From NCBI RefSeq assembly GCF_001262495.1, contig NZ_LGYE01000001.1, positions 620,001 through 684,000 on the forward strand: DNA of 64,000 bases. Reading direction: 5' to 3'. The notes beneath the pieces are model-generated. The model worked only from the letters and a program-made list of their open reading frames with translations. It had not been told where the DNA came from and did no database searches. The stretch's first letter is position 1. Every line of letters starts with the position of its first letter. A program made the translations under genes and the position numbers. Positions 25,683 through 34,606 of the stretch are shown here, one piece after another. This stretch comes from Microbacterium sp. GCS4. GTDB lineage: Bacteria; Actinomycetota; Actinomycetes; Actinomycetales; Microbacteriaceae.

Positions 25683-26834
25683 TCAGGCCGTGACGACCTG
25701 CGCGGTGCCGAGCGGTGCGTCGGGTCCCATCTCGGCAGCGATGCGATTGGCTTCCTCGATCAGCGTCGCGACGATGTCCGCTTCCGGCACGGTCTTGATG
25801 ACCTCGCCCTTGACGAAGATCTGCCCCTTGCCGTTTCCGGACGCGACTCCGAGGTCGGCCTCACGCGCCTCGCCCGGCCCGTTGACGACGCATCCCATGA
25901 CCGCCACTCGCAGCGGGACCGTCATGTCCTTGAGACCGTCCGTGACGTTCTCGGCGAGCGTGTACACGTCGACCTGAGCGCGACCGCACGAGGGGCACGA
26001 GACGATCTCGAGCTTGCGCTCGCGCAGGTTCAGCGACTGCAGGATCTGGTGTCCGACCTTGACCTCCTCGGCGGGAGGAGCGGAGAGCGAGACGCGGATG
26101 GTGTCGCCGATGCCTTCGCCCAGGAGGATGCCGAACGCCGTGGCGCTCTTGATCGTGCCCTGGAACGCGGGGCCGGCCTCGGTGACGCCGAGGTGAAGCG
26201 GCCAGTCGCCCCGCTCGGCGAGCTGCCGGTAGGCCTTGACCATCACGATCGGGTCGTTGTGCTTGACGGAGATCTTGAAGTCGTGGAAGTCGTGCTCCTC
26301 GAACAGCGAGGCCTCCCACACGGCGCTCTCGACGAGCGCCTCGGCCGTGGCCTTGCCGTACTTGGCGAGAATGCGCTTGTCGAGCGAGCCGGCATTCACA
26401 CCGATCCGCAGGGAGACCCCCGCAGCCTTGGCCGCCGCGGCGATCTTGCCCACGTTGCCGTCGAACTCGCGGATGTTGCCCGGGTTCACGCGGACCGCAC
26501 CACAGCCGGCGTCGATCGCGGTGTAGATGTAACGGGGCTGGAAGTGGATGTCGGCGATCACGGGGATCTGGCTCTTCATCGCGATGATCTTGAGCGCGTC
26601 CGCGTCGTCCTGGTGAGGCACGGCGACGCGCACGATCTCGCAACCGGATGCCGTCAGCTCGGCGATCTGCTGAAGGGTGCCGTTGATGTCCGTGGTCTTC
26701 GTCGTCGTCATCGACTGCACGCTGACGGGAGCGCCGCCGCCGACGAGCACCTTGCCGACTTTGATCTGGCGGGACTTGCGTCGCGGGGCGAGGACCTCGG
26801 GGACCTTCGGCATTCCGATATTCACTGCTGGCAC
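25683..26834 (-). CDS. ispG: 4-hydroxy-3-methylbut-2-enyl-diphosphate synthase
   Basis: Iron-sulfur enzyme that reduces MEcPP to HMBPP in the methylerythritol phosphate (MEP) isoprenoid pathway. 383 residues. The TIM-barrel domain begins around [12 protein letters not shown], and the C-terminal domain holds the 4Fe-4S ligands in SCPSCGR and in [10 protein letters not shown] with its following Glu. GTG 26834 follows TAGGCT by six bases, which supports it over the internal ATG at residue 8. In many actinobacteria dxr, rseP and ispG are adjacent; here ispG is 2.1 kb from rseP, with trpE-G on the other strand between them. Confidence 0.95.
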   Translation of the reverse strand: MPAVNIGMPKVPEVLAPRRKSRQIKVGKVLVGGGAPVSVQSMTTTKTTDINGTLQQIAELTASGCEIVRVAVPHQDDADALKIIAMKSQIPVIADIHFQPRYIYTAIDAGCGAVRVNPGNIREFDGNVGKIAAAAKAAGVSLRIGVNAGSLDKRILAKYGKATAEALVESAVWEASLFEEHDFHDFKISVKHNDPIVMVKAYRQLAERGDWPLHLGVTEAGPAFQGTIKSATAFGILLGEGIGDTIRVSLSAPPAEEVKVGHQILQSLNLRERKLEIVSCPSCGRAQVDVYTLAENVTDGLKDMTVPLRVAVMGCVVNGPGEAREADLGVASGNGKGQIFVKGEVIKTVPEADIVATLIEEANRIAAEMGPDAPLGTAQVVTA

Positions 26835-26840
26835 ATGCTC

Positions 26841-26846
26841 AGCCTA
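26841..26846 (-). promoter_or_regulatory. -10 box TAGGCT, leaderless ispG
   Basis: TAGGCT, six bases, GTG. Divergent from the trp leader promoter about 75 bp away. Confidence 0.55.
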
Positions 26847-26918
26847 CGCCGCTGAGATGCACGAGGGCTGGATGTCAGGCCCACCGTCACGCGCCCGTCA
26901 CCGGCATCGGCGGTGTGA

Positions 26919-26924
26919 TAGTTT
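26919..26924 (+). promoter_or_regulatory. -10 box TAGTTT, leaderless trp leader
   Basis: TAGTTT followed by exactly six bases and the ATG of the leader peptide. GTCACC, a weak -35 candidate, lies 16 bp upstream. Confidence 0.5.
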
Positions 26925-26930
26925 CGGCGC

Positions 26931-26966
26931 ATGCTCGCGAACCTCACCTGGTGGCCCGCCTCCTAG
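26931..26966 (+). CDS. trpL: Trp leader peptide (MLANLTWWPAS)
   Basis: An 11-codon reading frame with tandem Trp codons at 26949-26954, five codons before the TAG stop. Tandem Trp codons in so short a frame, followed by four mutually complementary RNA strands and a terminator ahead of an anthranilate synthase gene, are the defining layout of translation-coupled attenuation. No Shine-Dalgarno precedes it; the promoter spacing implies that it is read from the very 5' end of the mRNA. Confidence 0.85.
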   Translation: MLANLTWWPAS

Positions 26967-27014
26967 GCGGTGTATTCGCGTTCCCACGAATCTAGACCGC
27001 CTCCGGGGCGGTCT
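26956..27014 (+). promoter_or_regulatory. Trp attenuator (strands 1-4)
   Basis: Strand 1 CCGCC 26956-26960, strand 2 GGCGGT 26966-26971, strand 3 ACCGCC 26996-27001 and strand 4 GGCGGT 27007-27012. Pairing 1:2 gives a pause hairpin, 2:3 the antiterminator and 3:4 the terminator. A ribosome stalled on the Trp codons would cover strand 1 and leave 2:3 free; one at the TAG would cover strand 2 and permit 3:4. The logic is complete from sequence alone. Confidence 0.85.
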
Positions 27015-27018
27015 TTTC
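26994..27018 (+). terminator. Attenuator terminator ahead of trpE-G
   Basis: An 8-bp stem (26994-27001 with 27007-27014) and 5-base loop followed by TTTTC. It is the 3:4 structure of the attenuator and one of the few U-rich terminators in this window. Confidence 0.82.
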
Positions 27019-27054
27019 GTTGAGCCGAGCCGGAGCCATGCACAGGAGACCCCG

Positions 27055-28938
27055 ATGACCCTCTCTCGCCTCGCCGAGCTCACTGCCGACCCGGAGGCGT
27101 CCTTCGTCCTCATCGCTCGGGACGGCGCCGACACCGTCGAGCTGCTCAGCGGAGAAGTCGTCGACGTCGACCTGCTCGCCGACATCCCTCTGACGATCGA
27201 CGGCACGGCCCGCGAGATCTTCGCGATGGTCCCCTATCGTCAGGTCCGCGAGCGCGGGTTCGTCGCCCAGGACGACGGCGCCCCGTTGCGCTGCGTCGTC
27301 GTCGACGAACATCTCCACGTCGCGACACCCGAGCTGCTCACCGCGCTCCCGGCCGAGAGCGTCCCGCTGCGCGACGGAGCCTTCGACGTCTCGGACGAGG
27401 ACTACGCGCAGATCGTCGAGACGGTCATCGCCGACGAGATCGGACGCGGCGAGGGCGCGAACTTCGTGATCCGGCGCGACTACACCGCCGAGATCGACAC
27501 GGACGACCGCACGGCTGCCCTCACCTGGTTCCGCGCACTGCTGGCCCACGAACGCGGCGCGTACTGGACTTTCGCGGTCGTCACCCCCGGGCACATCGCG
27601 GTCGGCGCGAGCCCCGAAGCCCACGTCGTCGCCCGCGAGGGGGTCGTGACGATGAACCCGATCTCCGGCACCTTCCGACACCCGGCCGGCGGCTCGACGC
27701 GGGAGACCCTCATGGAATTCCTCTCGTCGACCAAGGAGACCGAGGAGCTCTTCATGGTCGTCGACGAGGAGCTGAAGATGATGAGCGCGGTGTGCTCGGA
27801 CGGCGGGCGGATCACCGGTCCGCACCTGAAGGAGATGTCTCGTCTCACGCACACCGAGTACATGCTCCGCGGGCGCAGTCGTCTCGATCCGCGTGACATC
27901 CTGCGTGAGACCATGTTCGCTCCGACCGTCACCGGGTCGCCGATGCAGAACGCCTGCGCGGTGATCCGGCGTCACGAGACGAAGCCCCGGGGGTACTACT
28001 CCGGCGTCGCCGCTCTCTTCACCCCGAACGACGCGGGGGGACACGACCTCGACGCCCCCATCCTGATCCGCACCGTGTACGTGCAGGGCGGCTCGCTCAG
28101 CGTGCCGGTGGGCGCGACCCTCGTGCGCCATTCCGATCCGCACGGGGAGGTGTCCGAGACGCACGGCAAGGCCGCGGGAGTCCTCGGTGCGATCGGGGCG
28201 ATCGATCGCGACCGTGCCGCAGAAGCCCGTCAGGACGCGGATGAGCCCGGCGGACGCCAGTCGCTGGCCGACGACCCCGACATCGCCGCGTTGCTCTCCT
28301 CCCGCAACGCGCGCCTCGCCGACTTCTGGCTGAACCCGCAGGGCGAGGACTTCACGGGACCGTTCACGGGGCGCACGGCGCACGTGGTCGACGCGGAGGA
28401 CCGCTTCACCACGATGCTCGCGCACCAGCTGCGCCACCTCGGACTCGACGTGACGATCACTCCCTGGAGCGACGCCAGGGATGACGAGGTCGACTCGGCG
28501 GACCTGGTGGTCGCGGGTCCCGGACCGGGTGACCCCCGCGACGGGGCCGACCCGCGGATCGCCCGCATGCGGGAGATCGTCGGCCGGCGGGTCGACGCAC
28601 GGAAGCCGCTGCTCGCGGTGTGTCTGAGCCACCAGATCCTCGCCGACAGGCTGGGCATCGTGCTCACACCGCTCGACGCTCCGCACCAGGGACTGCAGAA
28701 GTCCGTCCCCGTGTTCGGCGAGGACGCCTCGATCGGCTTCTACAACACGTTCACGGCGCGGGTCGCCCCCGGCACGACGCAGGTGGGCGGCGTCGAGGTG
28801 TCGGCGGATCCGGCCACCGGAGACGTGTACGCCCTGGGCGGACCGCACGTCGCCTCGGTGCAGGGCCACCTGGAGTCGATCCTGTCGCGCGACGGCATCC
28901 GCACCCTCCACCGTCTCGTGGAGAAGGCGCTCGCCTGA
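27055..28938 (+). CDS. trpEG: Fused anthranilate synthase TrpE-TrpG
   Basis: Makes anthranilate from chorismate and glutamine, the first step to tryptophan. 627 residues: a chorismate-utilising TrpE-type domain (about 1-415, with KETEELFMVVDEELKMMSA and HTEYMLRGRS) fused to a class I glutamine amidotransferase (about 430-627) with nucleophile Cys523 in AVCLSHQ and His605/Glu607. Such E-G fusions resemble both actinobacterial and rhizobial TrpE(G) and the phenazine enzyme PhzE. The Trp attenuator upstream argues for anthranilate synthase, and no phenazine genes adjoin. CAGGAGA precedes ATG 27055. No other trp gene follows; it ends 12 bp from the rseP stop. Confidence 0.92.
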   Translation: MTLSRLAELTADPEASFVLIARDGADTVELLSGEVVDVDLLADIPLTIDGTAREIFAMVPYRQVRERGFVAQDDGAPLRCVVVDEHLHVATPELLTALPAESVPLRDGAFDVSDEDYAQIVETVIADEIGRGEGANFVIRRDYTAEIDTDDRTAALTWFRALLAHERGAYWTFAVVTPGHIAVGASPEAHVVAREGVVTMNPISGTFRHPAGGSTRETLMEFLSSTKETEELFMVVDEELKMMSAVCSDGGRITGPHLKEMSRLTHTEYMLRGRSRLDPRDILRETMFAPTVTGSPMQNACAVIRRHETKPRGYYSGVAALFTPNDAGGHDLDAPILIRTVYVQGGSLSVPVGATLVRHSDPHGEVSETHGKAAGVLGAIGAIDRDRAAEARQDADEPGGRQSLADDPDIAALLSSRNARLADFWLNPQGEDFTGPFTGRTAHVVDAEDRFTTMLAHQLRHLGLDVTITPWSDARDDEVDSADLVVAGPGPGDPRDGADPRIARMREIVGRRVDARKPLLAVCLSHQILADRLGIVLTPLDAPHQGLQKSVPVFGEDASIGFYNTFTARVAPGTTQVGGVEVSADPATGDVYALGGPHVASVQGHLESILSRDGIRTLHRLVEKALA

Positions 28939-28950
28939 AGGCACCGGAGC

Positions 28951-30267
28951 TCAGCCGCCGAGGAGCGTGATCGGGTTGAACACATCGGCCAGGAGAAGCA
29001 GCGCGCCCATCGCGATCAACAAGATAGCGACGACGACCGTCAGAGGCACGAGTCGCGTCGCGTCGACCGGTGCGGGCGGCGGGCGGCGGAAGAGCCGCGC
29101 CCCTGCACGGCGGATGCCGTCCCACAGCGCGACGACGATGTGACCGCCGTCCAGCGGCAGCAGCGGGAGCAGGTTGAAGACGAACAACGCCACGTTGAGC
29201 GAACCCAAGAGGCCGAGCAGCACCGCGAAGCGATTCAGCACCGGCGCGTCTGTGGCCGCGACCTCGCCGGCCAGACGCCCCACACCCACGACGCTCAGCG
29301 GACCGTTGGGATCGCGCTCCCCGCCGGTGACGAGCGACACACCGATGTCCCAGAGCCGCACCGGGAGCGTGAGGATCATCGACCCGACGCGCGCGACGGT
29401 GTCGCCGGCCATCTCCGGACCGGCTGAGAGCGGCAGCTGGATGTAGCCCATCTGGGCACCCATGCCGACGTAGCCGACCTCCTTCACCACCGGCTCGCCG
29501 TCGTCCCCCAGCACCGGCTGGCCGCTGGCGTCGGTGATCGTCCGCTCAGCACTCACGGGCGTGATGCGCAGCGTCTGCTCTGCGCCGTCGCGGCGCACCA
29601 CGACGTCGAGCGTCTCGCCCGGAGATGCCTGCACGATCGCTGTGGCCTCGGCGAACGTCGACACCGGCGTGCCGTCGATCGATACGAGCACGTCGCCCGG
29701 CTCGACCCCGCCCTCTGCCGCGGGGGTAGCGGGGTCGTCGGGGGCGCACTCGGTCGCGGTGGACCCCGCGGGCAGCACGCACTCGCTCACCGAGGCGATG
29801 GTCGTCGTGCCCTGCTGCACGCCGATCCCGGACACGAGCACGGTGAAGATCACGACGGCGAGCACCAGGTTCATGAGCGGGCCGCCCAGCATGACGATCA
29901 CACGCTTCCACACCGGCAGCCGATAGAACACTCGGTCTTCGGCGCCGTCCGCGATCGTCTCGTCGTTCGCCGTGCGCGCATCCTGCACGAGTGCACGGAA
30001 CACGCCCTTGGCGGGACCGGCGTCCTTCGACGACGGATACATTCCCGACATCGAGATGAACCCGCCGAGCGGGAGGAGCTTGAAGCCGTACTCGGTCTCC
30101 CCGATGCGCTTCGACCAGAGTCGCGGTCCGAAGCCGATCATGTACTGGCCGACGCGCACGCCGAACAGCTTGGCGGGGAGGAGGTGACCGACCTCGTGCA
30201 GACCGATCGACAGGCCGAGGCCGATCAGCATGAACACGATGCCACCCAGATAGAGCAGTGCTTCCAC
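28951..30267 (-). CDS. rseP: RseP-type site-2 zinc protease with PDZ domain
   Basis: Intramembrane metalloprotease that typically cleaves anti-sigma factors or signal peptides (Rip1 of mycobacteria is the best-known relative). 438 residues. The first transmembrane helix carries HEVGH (24-28). A PDZ domain lies in the middle (GDVLVSIDGTPVSTFAEA) and the third zinc ligand region is LPLDGGH near the C-terminus, with further membrane helices at both ends. GTG 30267 follows TACCGT by six bases. It commonly lies between dxr and ispG; here plus-strand genes separate it from both. Confidence 0.92.
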   Translation of the reverse strand: MEALLYLGGIVFMLIGLGLSIGLHEVGHLLPAKLFGVRVGQYMIGFGPRLWSKRIGETEYGFKLLPLGGFISMSGMYPSSKDAGPAKGVFRALVQDARTANDETIADGAEDRVFYRLPVWKRVIVMLGGPLMNLVLAVVIFTVLVSGIGVQQGTTTIASVSECVLPAGSTATECAPDDPATPAAEGGVEPGDVLVSIDGTPVSTFAEATAIVQASPGETLDVVVRRDGAEQTLRITPVSAERTITDASGQPVLGDDGEPVVKEVGYVGMGAQMGYIQLPLSAGPEMAGDTVARVGSMILTLPVRLWDIGVSLVTGGERDPNGPLSVVGVGRLAGEVAATDAPVLNRFAVLLGLLGSLNVALFVFNLLPLLPLDGGHIVVALWDGIRRAGARLFRRPPPAPVDATRLVPLTVVVAILLIAMGALLLLADVFNPITLLGG

Positions 30268-30273
30268 TCCCCC

Positions 30274-30279
30274 ACGGTA
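30274..30279 (-). promoter_or_regulatory. -10 box TACCGT, leaderless rseP
   Basis: TACCGT, six bases, GTG; the same geometry as dxr and ispG. It shares a 93-bp divergent region with the next promoter. Confidence 0.5.
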
Positions 30280-30348
30280 CTGGTCTCCGCCTAGGAATCA
30301 GCCCACATCACATCGGGCGCCCGTGCTCGGATGCGGCCGCGCGCGGTC

Positions 30349-30354
30349 TAGGGT
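30349..30354 (+). promoter_or_regulatory. -10 box TAGGGT, leaderless membrane-protein gene
   Basis: TAGGGT, six bases, GTG 30361. Confidence 0.55.
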
Positions 30355-30360
30355 TGATCC

Positions 30361-30945
30361 GTGACTCCCCGCCAGCTGCGACTCCTGCGTGCAGCGGCGT
30401 CGTCGTCAGTCGCGACGGTTCTCGCCGCGGTGTCGCACACGATCGGCGGCGGAGCGGCCCCGCATCCGCTGCTCGTGCTGGCGATGGCCGTGCTCCTGAT
30501 CCCCGTCGCGGCGCTGCTCGTCGGCAGCCGCGTGTCGCGCACCCGGGTCGCCCTCGCCGTGATCGTCGCACAGGCGGCGTTCCATGTCGTCTTCGCCGTA
30601 CTCGGGGCGCCCACTGCCGGATCCTTCGCCGGGTCGTCGGCCGCCGCGCACCAGCATCATGTCGATCTGACGTCCTTCGGCCCCGTGGTCGCCGTCGTCG
30701 CCCCTGATGCGCTGATGCTCGTCGCCCACGTCGTCGCGGCCGTTCTCACGACGGCACTGCTGTGGCGGGGCGAGGCCCTGATCCGTGCGATCGCACGCTG
30801 GATCGTCGCGCGACTGCGCGACCGCTCGGCATCCGTCCGCCTCCCTCATCGTCCACGCCAGCCCCTCTCGTCGCTGACGCCCGCTCTCGTCGACCCCTCA
30901 CTCACGGCATCCGTGTCGCGTCGGGGCCCGCCCGCGCTGGTCTGA
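30361..30945 (+). CDS. Membrane protein with His cluster, upstream of ycnI
   Basis: A 194-residue protein with four or five hydrophobic stretches (about 11-25, 36-55, 62-82, 104-129) and a basic Ser/Pro/Arg-rich tail. A short HQHH cluster sits in a loop near residues 97-100, and SHTIGGG in the first helix adds another His. I do not recognise the family with certainty. Location 95 bp upstream of the copper-protein gene ycnI, plus the histidines, suggests a copper-related role (inference). The start follows a -10 box by six bases. Confidence 0.68.
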   Translation: MTPRQLRLLRAAASSSVATVLAAVSHTIGGGAAPHPLLVLAMAVLLIPVAALLVGSRVSRTRVALAVIVAQAAFHVVFAVLGAPTAGSFAGSSAAAHQHHVDLTSFGPVVAVVAPDALMLVAHVVAAVLTTALLWRGEALIRAIARWIVARLRDRSASVRLPHRPRQPLSSLTPALVDPSLTASVSRRGPPALV

Positions 30946-31040
30946 GCCCCTCACATCCTGCGCCGTCTCCGACGAGGCGGTGCTTCCCGCGGTCTCCGCG
31001 CGCCCGTGGCGCGCTCCGCACCTCAGACTCAGGAGTATTC

Positions 31041-31745
31041 ATGCGTACCTTCAGCACCCGCCCCTCGACCGCCCGTCGCACCGTCGTCGCCGGACTCGTC
31101 ACCGGCGCCGTCCTCGCTCTCGCCGTTCCCGCGATGGCCAGCGCCCACGTCACGGTGAGCCCCGATGAGCTCGCTGCCGGCGATCACGGCACCCTCACGT
31201 TCGCCTTCTCGCACGGCTGCGAGGACTCGCCCACCACCGCCCTGCGCATCACGATGCCCGAGGGCCTCGCGTCGGTCGCGCCCACCATCGACCCGAACTG
31301 GACGATCGACGTCGAGCGCGGCGACGACGGCCTCGTGAGCGCGGTGACATACACCGCCGTGGCGCCCGTGGCGAACGGCCTGCGCGGTGCGGTCACGCTC
31401 GGAGTGGGCCTCGATGACAGCACCCCCGACACGCTCGTGTTTCCCGTCGTGCAGTCCTGCGTCGTCGGGAGCACCGAGTGGACCCAGGTCGCCGAGGACG
31501 GCGAGGATCCGCACGGCCTGGATGCCCCCGCCCCTGTCGTGACGGTCGGCGAGGCCACCGGCGGGCACGGCGAGCACGGCGAGCACGATGCCGCAGGCAG
31601 CGACGAGTCCGCGACCGCATCCGGGGACACGGACGCAGGCGGCGACGGACAAGGCGCGCTCGGCGTGGCATTCGGAGCAGGCGGACTCGTCGCAGGCGTC
31701 GCCGCGCTCGTCGTGTCGATCCTCGCGTTCCGCCGCCGGGCCTGA
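31041..31745 (+). CDS. ycnI: YcnI-family copper-binding membrane-anchored protein
   Basis: A 234-residue secreted DUF1775 protein that binds Cu(II) outside the membrane. A signal peptide (RRTVVAGLVTGAVLALAVPAM) ends at ASA, so mature YcnI begins with His36; YcnI proteins bind copper through this N-terminal His. A His/Asp-rich stretch (GGHGEHGEHDAAGSD) precedes a C-terminal transmembrane helix and RRR anchor. AGGAG lies 5 bases before ATG 31041. A strong hairpin follows. The usual CopC/CopD neighbours are absent here. Confidence 0.9.
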   Translation: MRTFSTRPSTARRTVVAGLVTGAVLALAVPAMASAHVTVSPDELAAGDHGTLTFAFSHGCEDSPTTALRITMPEGLASVAPTIDPNWTIDVERGDDGLVSAVTYTAVAPVANGLRGAVTLGVGLDDSTPDTLVFPVVQSCVVGSTEWTQVAEDGEDPHGLDAPAPVVTVGEATGGHGEHGEHDAAGSDESATASGDTDAGGDGQGALGVAFGAGGLVAGVAALVVSILAFRRRA

Positions 31746-31750
31746 GACGC

Positions 31751-31786
31751 GCACGTCCCCCGCCCACGTCTGGGCGGGGGACGTGC
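31751..31786 (+). terminator. Terminator after ycnI
   Basis: A perfect 16-bp stem (31751-31766 with 31771-31786) with a 4-base loop, 5 bp past the stop. No U-run follows, typical for the genome. Confidence 0.78.
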
Positions 31787-31830
31787 CGCACCCCGATTCG
31801 ACCGTCCCTCCGTGAGATCATGGAGACGAC

Positions 31831-33453
31831 ATGTCGATTGAACAGCAACCGAGCCTGCCGCCCGTGCTCCGCCCCGCGAACCCGCCCCGGCGTGAGCTGT
31901 CCGAACTCGCCTCCCGATTCGCGCGTGACGTGCGCGGCGATGCGACGGGAGTGACCCTGACCGGGATCACCCTCGCCACCGCCGACCTCCGCGCCGGAGA
32001 GGCCTTCGTCGCGATCCAGGGGGTGAACCGCCACGGCGCGGAGTTCGCACCGGTGGCCGCGGAGAAGGGCGCTGTCGCGATCATCACCGACGACGCCGGC
32101 GCCGACATCGCGGCATCCGCCGGCCTCCCGATCGTGGTGGTCGACGATCCTCGCGGTGTGCTCGGGGATCTGAGCGCGTGGGTGTACGGGACCGGAGCCG
32201 ACGACCCGCTGCCGCTTCTGTTCGCGACCACCGGGACGAACGGCAAGACGAGCGTCTCGCATCTGCTCGAGGGCATCCTCGACCAGCTCGGCGTGGTGAC
32301 GGGCCTGTCGTCGACCGCCGAGCGTCACATCGCCGGCGAGGTCATCGTCTCTCGTCTGACCACGCCCGAGGCCTCCGAGATGCACGCCCTGCTCGCGCTC
32401 ATGCGCGAGCGTGAGGTCGAGGCCGTGGCCGTCGAGGTGAGCGCGCAGGCGCTCTCCAGGCACCGTGTCGACGGCATCCGCTTCGACGTCGCAGGGTTCA
32501 CCAACCTGAGCCACGACCACCTCGACGACTACGCCGACATGGAGGAGTACTTCGAGGCCAAGCTTCCCCTGTTCCGTCCGGACCGCGCGATCACGTCCGT
32601 CGTGTGCCTCGACTCCGCTTCGGGTGCGATCGTCGCCCAGCGTGCCGAGATCCCCGTGGTGACCGTGGCGACACCAGCGATCGCGACCGACCGCGCGGCC
32701 GCCGAGCGCGCGGACTGGGTCGTCACGATCGACGAGGAGCGCGCCGCCGGCACGACGTTCACCATGACCGGCCCCTCCGGCTCCCTCACGACGACCGTCC
32801 CCGTGATCGGCCCGCACATGGCGGCGAACGCGGCTCTCGCGATCGTCATGCTGCTCGAGGGCGGCTACCCCTGGGAGCGGATCACCGCAGCGCTCGCGAG
32901 AGACGGCGACATCCACGCGCACCTTCCCGGGCGCACCCAGCTCGTCTCGGGCGAGACAGGACCCGCGGTGTTCGTCGACTTCGGCCACTCCCCCGACGCG
33001 TTCGAGAAGACCCTCGCCGCCGTGCGTCGCGTGACACCGGGGAAGGTCCTCATGCTATTCGGCGCCGACGGGGATCGCGACGCGAGCAAGCGCTACGACA
33101 TGGCCCGCACGGCCGTGGAGGGCAGCGACATCCTCGTCGTCACCGACCATCACCCGCGCTTCGAGGACCCCGAGTCCATCCGGGCCACGCTCGTCGCCGG
33201 CGCCCGCGCAGCGCGCCCGGATGCCGAGATCCACGAGTTCTCGCCGCCCGAGACGGCGATCGTCGCGGCGGTCGGACTGGTCGGCGACGGCGACGCGATC
33301 CTCTGGGCGGGCCCCGGACACCAGGACTACCGCGACATCCGCGGCGTCCGCACACCCTACTCGGCGCGGGAGCTCGCGCGGCGTGCACTCAAGGCCGCAG
33401 GGTGGCCGGTGCCGGATCCGGCGTGGCCCGTACCCTACGCGCCTGAGGACTGA
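31831..33453 (+). CDS. MurE-like Mur ligase
   Basis: An ATP-dependent amide ligase of the Mur family, closest to UDP-MurNAc-tripeptide synthetase (MurE). 540 residues. An N-terminal substrate domain is followed by the P-loop TTGTNGKTS (Lys139) and a central domain with FTNLSHDHLDDY. The C-terminal domain has DHHPRFEDPES (439-449) where meso-DAP-type MurE reads DNPR. It is not in a dcw cluster, so it may be a second paralogue of unknown substrate. The GGAG site ahead of ATG 31831 supports this start. Convergent with dxr. Confidence 0.83.
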   Translation: MSIEQQPSLPPVLRPANPPRRELSELASRFARDVRGDATGVTLTGITLATADLRAGEAFVAIQGVNRHGAEFAPVAAEKGAVAIITDDAGADIAASAGLPIVVVDDPRGVLGDLSAWVYGTGADDPLPLLFATTGTNGKTSVSHLLEGILDQLGVVTGLSSTAERHIAGEVIVSRLTTPEASEMHALLALMREREVEAVAVEVSAQALSRHRVDGIRFDVAGFTNLSHDHLDDYADMEEYFEAKLPLFRPDRAITSVVCLDSASGAIVAQRAEIPVVTVATPAIATDRAAAERADWVVTIDEERAAGTTFTMTGPSGSLTTTVPVIGPHMAANAALAIVMLLEGGYPWERITAALARDGDIHAHLPGRTQLVSGETGPAVFVDFGHSPDAFEKTLAAVRRVTPGKVLMLFGADGDRDASKRYDMARTAVEGSDILVVTDHHPRFEDPESIRATLVAGARAARPDAEIHEFSPPETAIVAAVGLVGDGDAILWAGPGHQDYRDIRGVRTPYSARELARRALKAAGWPVPDPAWPVPYAPED

Positions 33454-33487
33454 AAGGAGACGGCGGGCCGAAGAACTCGGTCTGCGC

Positions 33488-34570
33488 TCAGCCCTTGGCG
33501 ATGAGCGCGTCCGCCGTGCGACGCGCCCACAGTTCGGCGTCGGCGAGCGATTCGAGCGTGAGCGATGCCGGCGGCTCGTGCGCGTCGACGACCCGGGAGA
33601 TCGTGTCGACGATCCCGAGGAAGGTCAGACGCCCCTCGTGGAACGCCGTGACGGCCTGTTCGTTCGCGGCGTTGTAGACCGCGGGGAACGTGGCGCCGGC
33701 GCGTCCGACGGCCTTCGCCAGCGCGACGGCCGGGAACGCGTCGTCATCCAGCGGTTCGAACGTCCAGGATGCGGCCTTCGTCCAGTCGAGCGGACGCCCG
33801 ACACCACCGACACGGCTCGGCCAGTCGAGGCCGAGCGAGATCGGCAGGCGCATGTCGGGCGGTGAGGCCTGCGCGATGGTCGACCCGTCGACGAACTCCA
33901 CCATGGAGTGCACGATGGACTGCGGATGCACCACGACCTCGATGTCGTCGTACGCGATGTCGAACAGGAGGTGCGCCTCGATCACCTCGAGCCCCTTGTT
34001 GACGAGGGTCGCGGAGTTCGTCGTCACCATGCGACCCATGTCCCAGGTCGGATGCGCGAGGGCTTCCTGCGGGCTGACCTCGGCCATCTCGGAGCGGGTG
34101 CGCCCGCGGAACGGTCCGCCGGACGCGGTCACGACGAGACGGCGGACCTCATCGTGCGTGCCGCTGCGGAGCGCCTGCGCGAGCGCGGAATGCTCGGAGT
34201 CGACGGGGACGATCTGGTCGGGCGCCGCCGCGGCGAGCACGAGCTCCCCGCCGACGATCAGCGACTCCTTGTTCGCGAGCGCGAGCGTGCGACCAGCCGT
34301 GAGCGCGGCGAGGGTGGATCCGAGTCCGATCGATCCGGTGATGGCGTTCAGCACCACATCCGCCTCGACATCGCGGACGAGCTGTTCGGCCTGCTCGGCA
34401 CCCAATGCCGTGTCCTCGACCTGGAAGCGCGCGGCCTGCTCCGCCAGCATCTCGGCGTTGCTGCCTGCGGCCAGACCGACGAGCTCGAACCGTCGCGGGT
34501 TCGCGCGGATGACGTCGAGCGCCTGGGTGCCGATGGAACCGGTGGAGCCGAGGACGATGATGCGACGCAT
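33488..34570 (-). CDS. dxr: 1-deoxy-D-xylulose-5-phosphate reductoisomerase
   Basis: Converts DXP to MEP with NADPH, the first committed step of the MEP isoprenoid pathway shared with ispG. 360 residues. NADPH site [14 protein letters not shown] at the N-terminus; metal-site and substrate segments [12 protein letters not shown] and [13 protein letters not shown]; closing helices MEFVD-like and [12 protein letters not shown] are present. ATG 34570 follows TAGGCT by six bases. A conserved marker for the dxr/rseP/ispG group. Confidence 0.96.
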   Translation of the reverse strand: MRRIIVLGSTGSIGTQALDVIRANPRRFELVGLAAGSNAEMLAEQAARFQVEDTALGAEQAEQLVRDVEADVVLNAITGSIGLGSTLAALTAGRTLALANKESLIVGGELVLAAAAPDQIVPVDSEHSALAQALRSGTHDEVRRLVVTASGGPFRGRTRSEMAEVSPQEALAHPTWDMGRMVTTNSATLVNKGLEVIEAHLLFDIAYDDIEVVVHPQSIVHSMVEFVDGSTIAQASPPDMRLPISLGLDWPSRVGGVGRPLDWTKAASWTFEPLDDDAFPAVALAKAVGRAGATFPAVYNAANEQAVTAFHEGRLTFLGIVDTISRVVDAHEPPASLTLESLADAELWARRTADALIAKG

Positions 34571-34576
34571 GACGTC

Positions 34577-34582
34577 AGCCTA
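34577..34582 (-). promoter_or_regulatory. -10 box TAGGCT, leaderless dxr
   Basis: TAGGCT, six bases, ATG; the same hexamer as in front of ispG, truB and mutY. Confidence 0.55.
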
Positions 34583-34606
34583 TGACACGCCCTCGGCTCG
34601 AACGGA

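Noticed and set aside
27055..28938. PhzE-type phenazine or antibiotic enzyme
   Set aside because: The Trp-codon attenuator directly upstream and the lack of phenazine genes point to anthranilate synthase for tryptophan.
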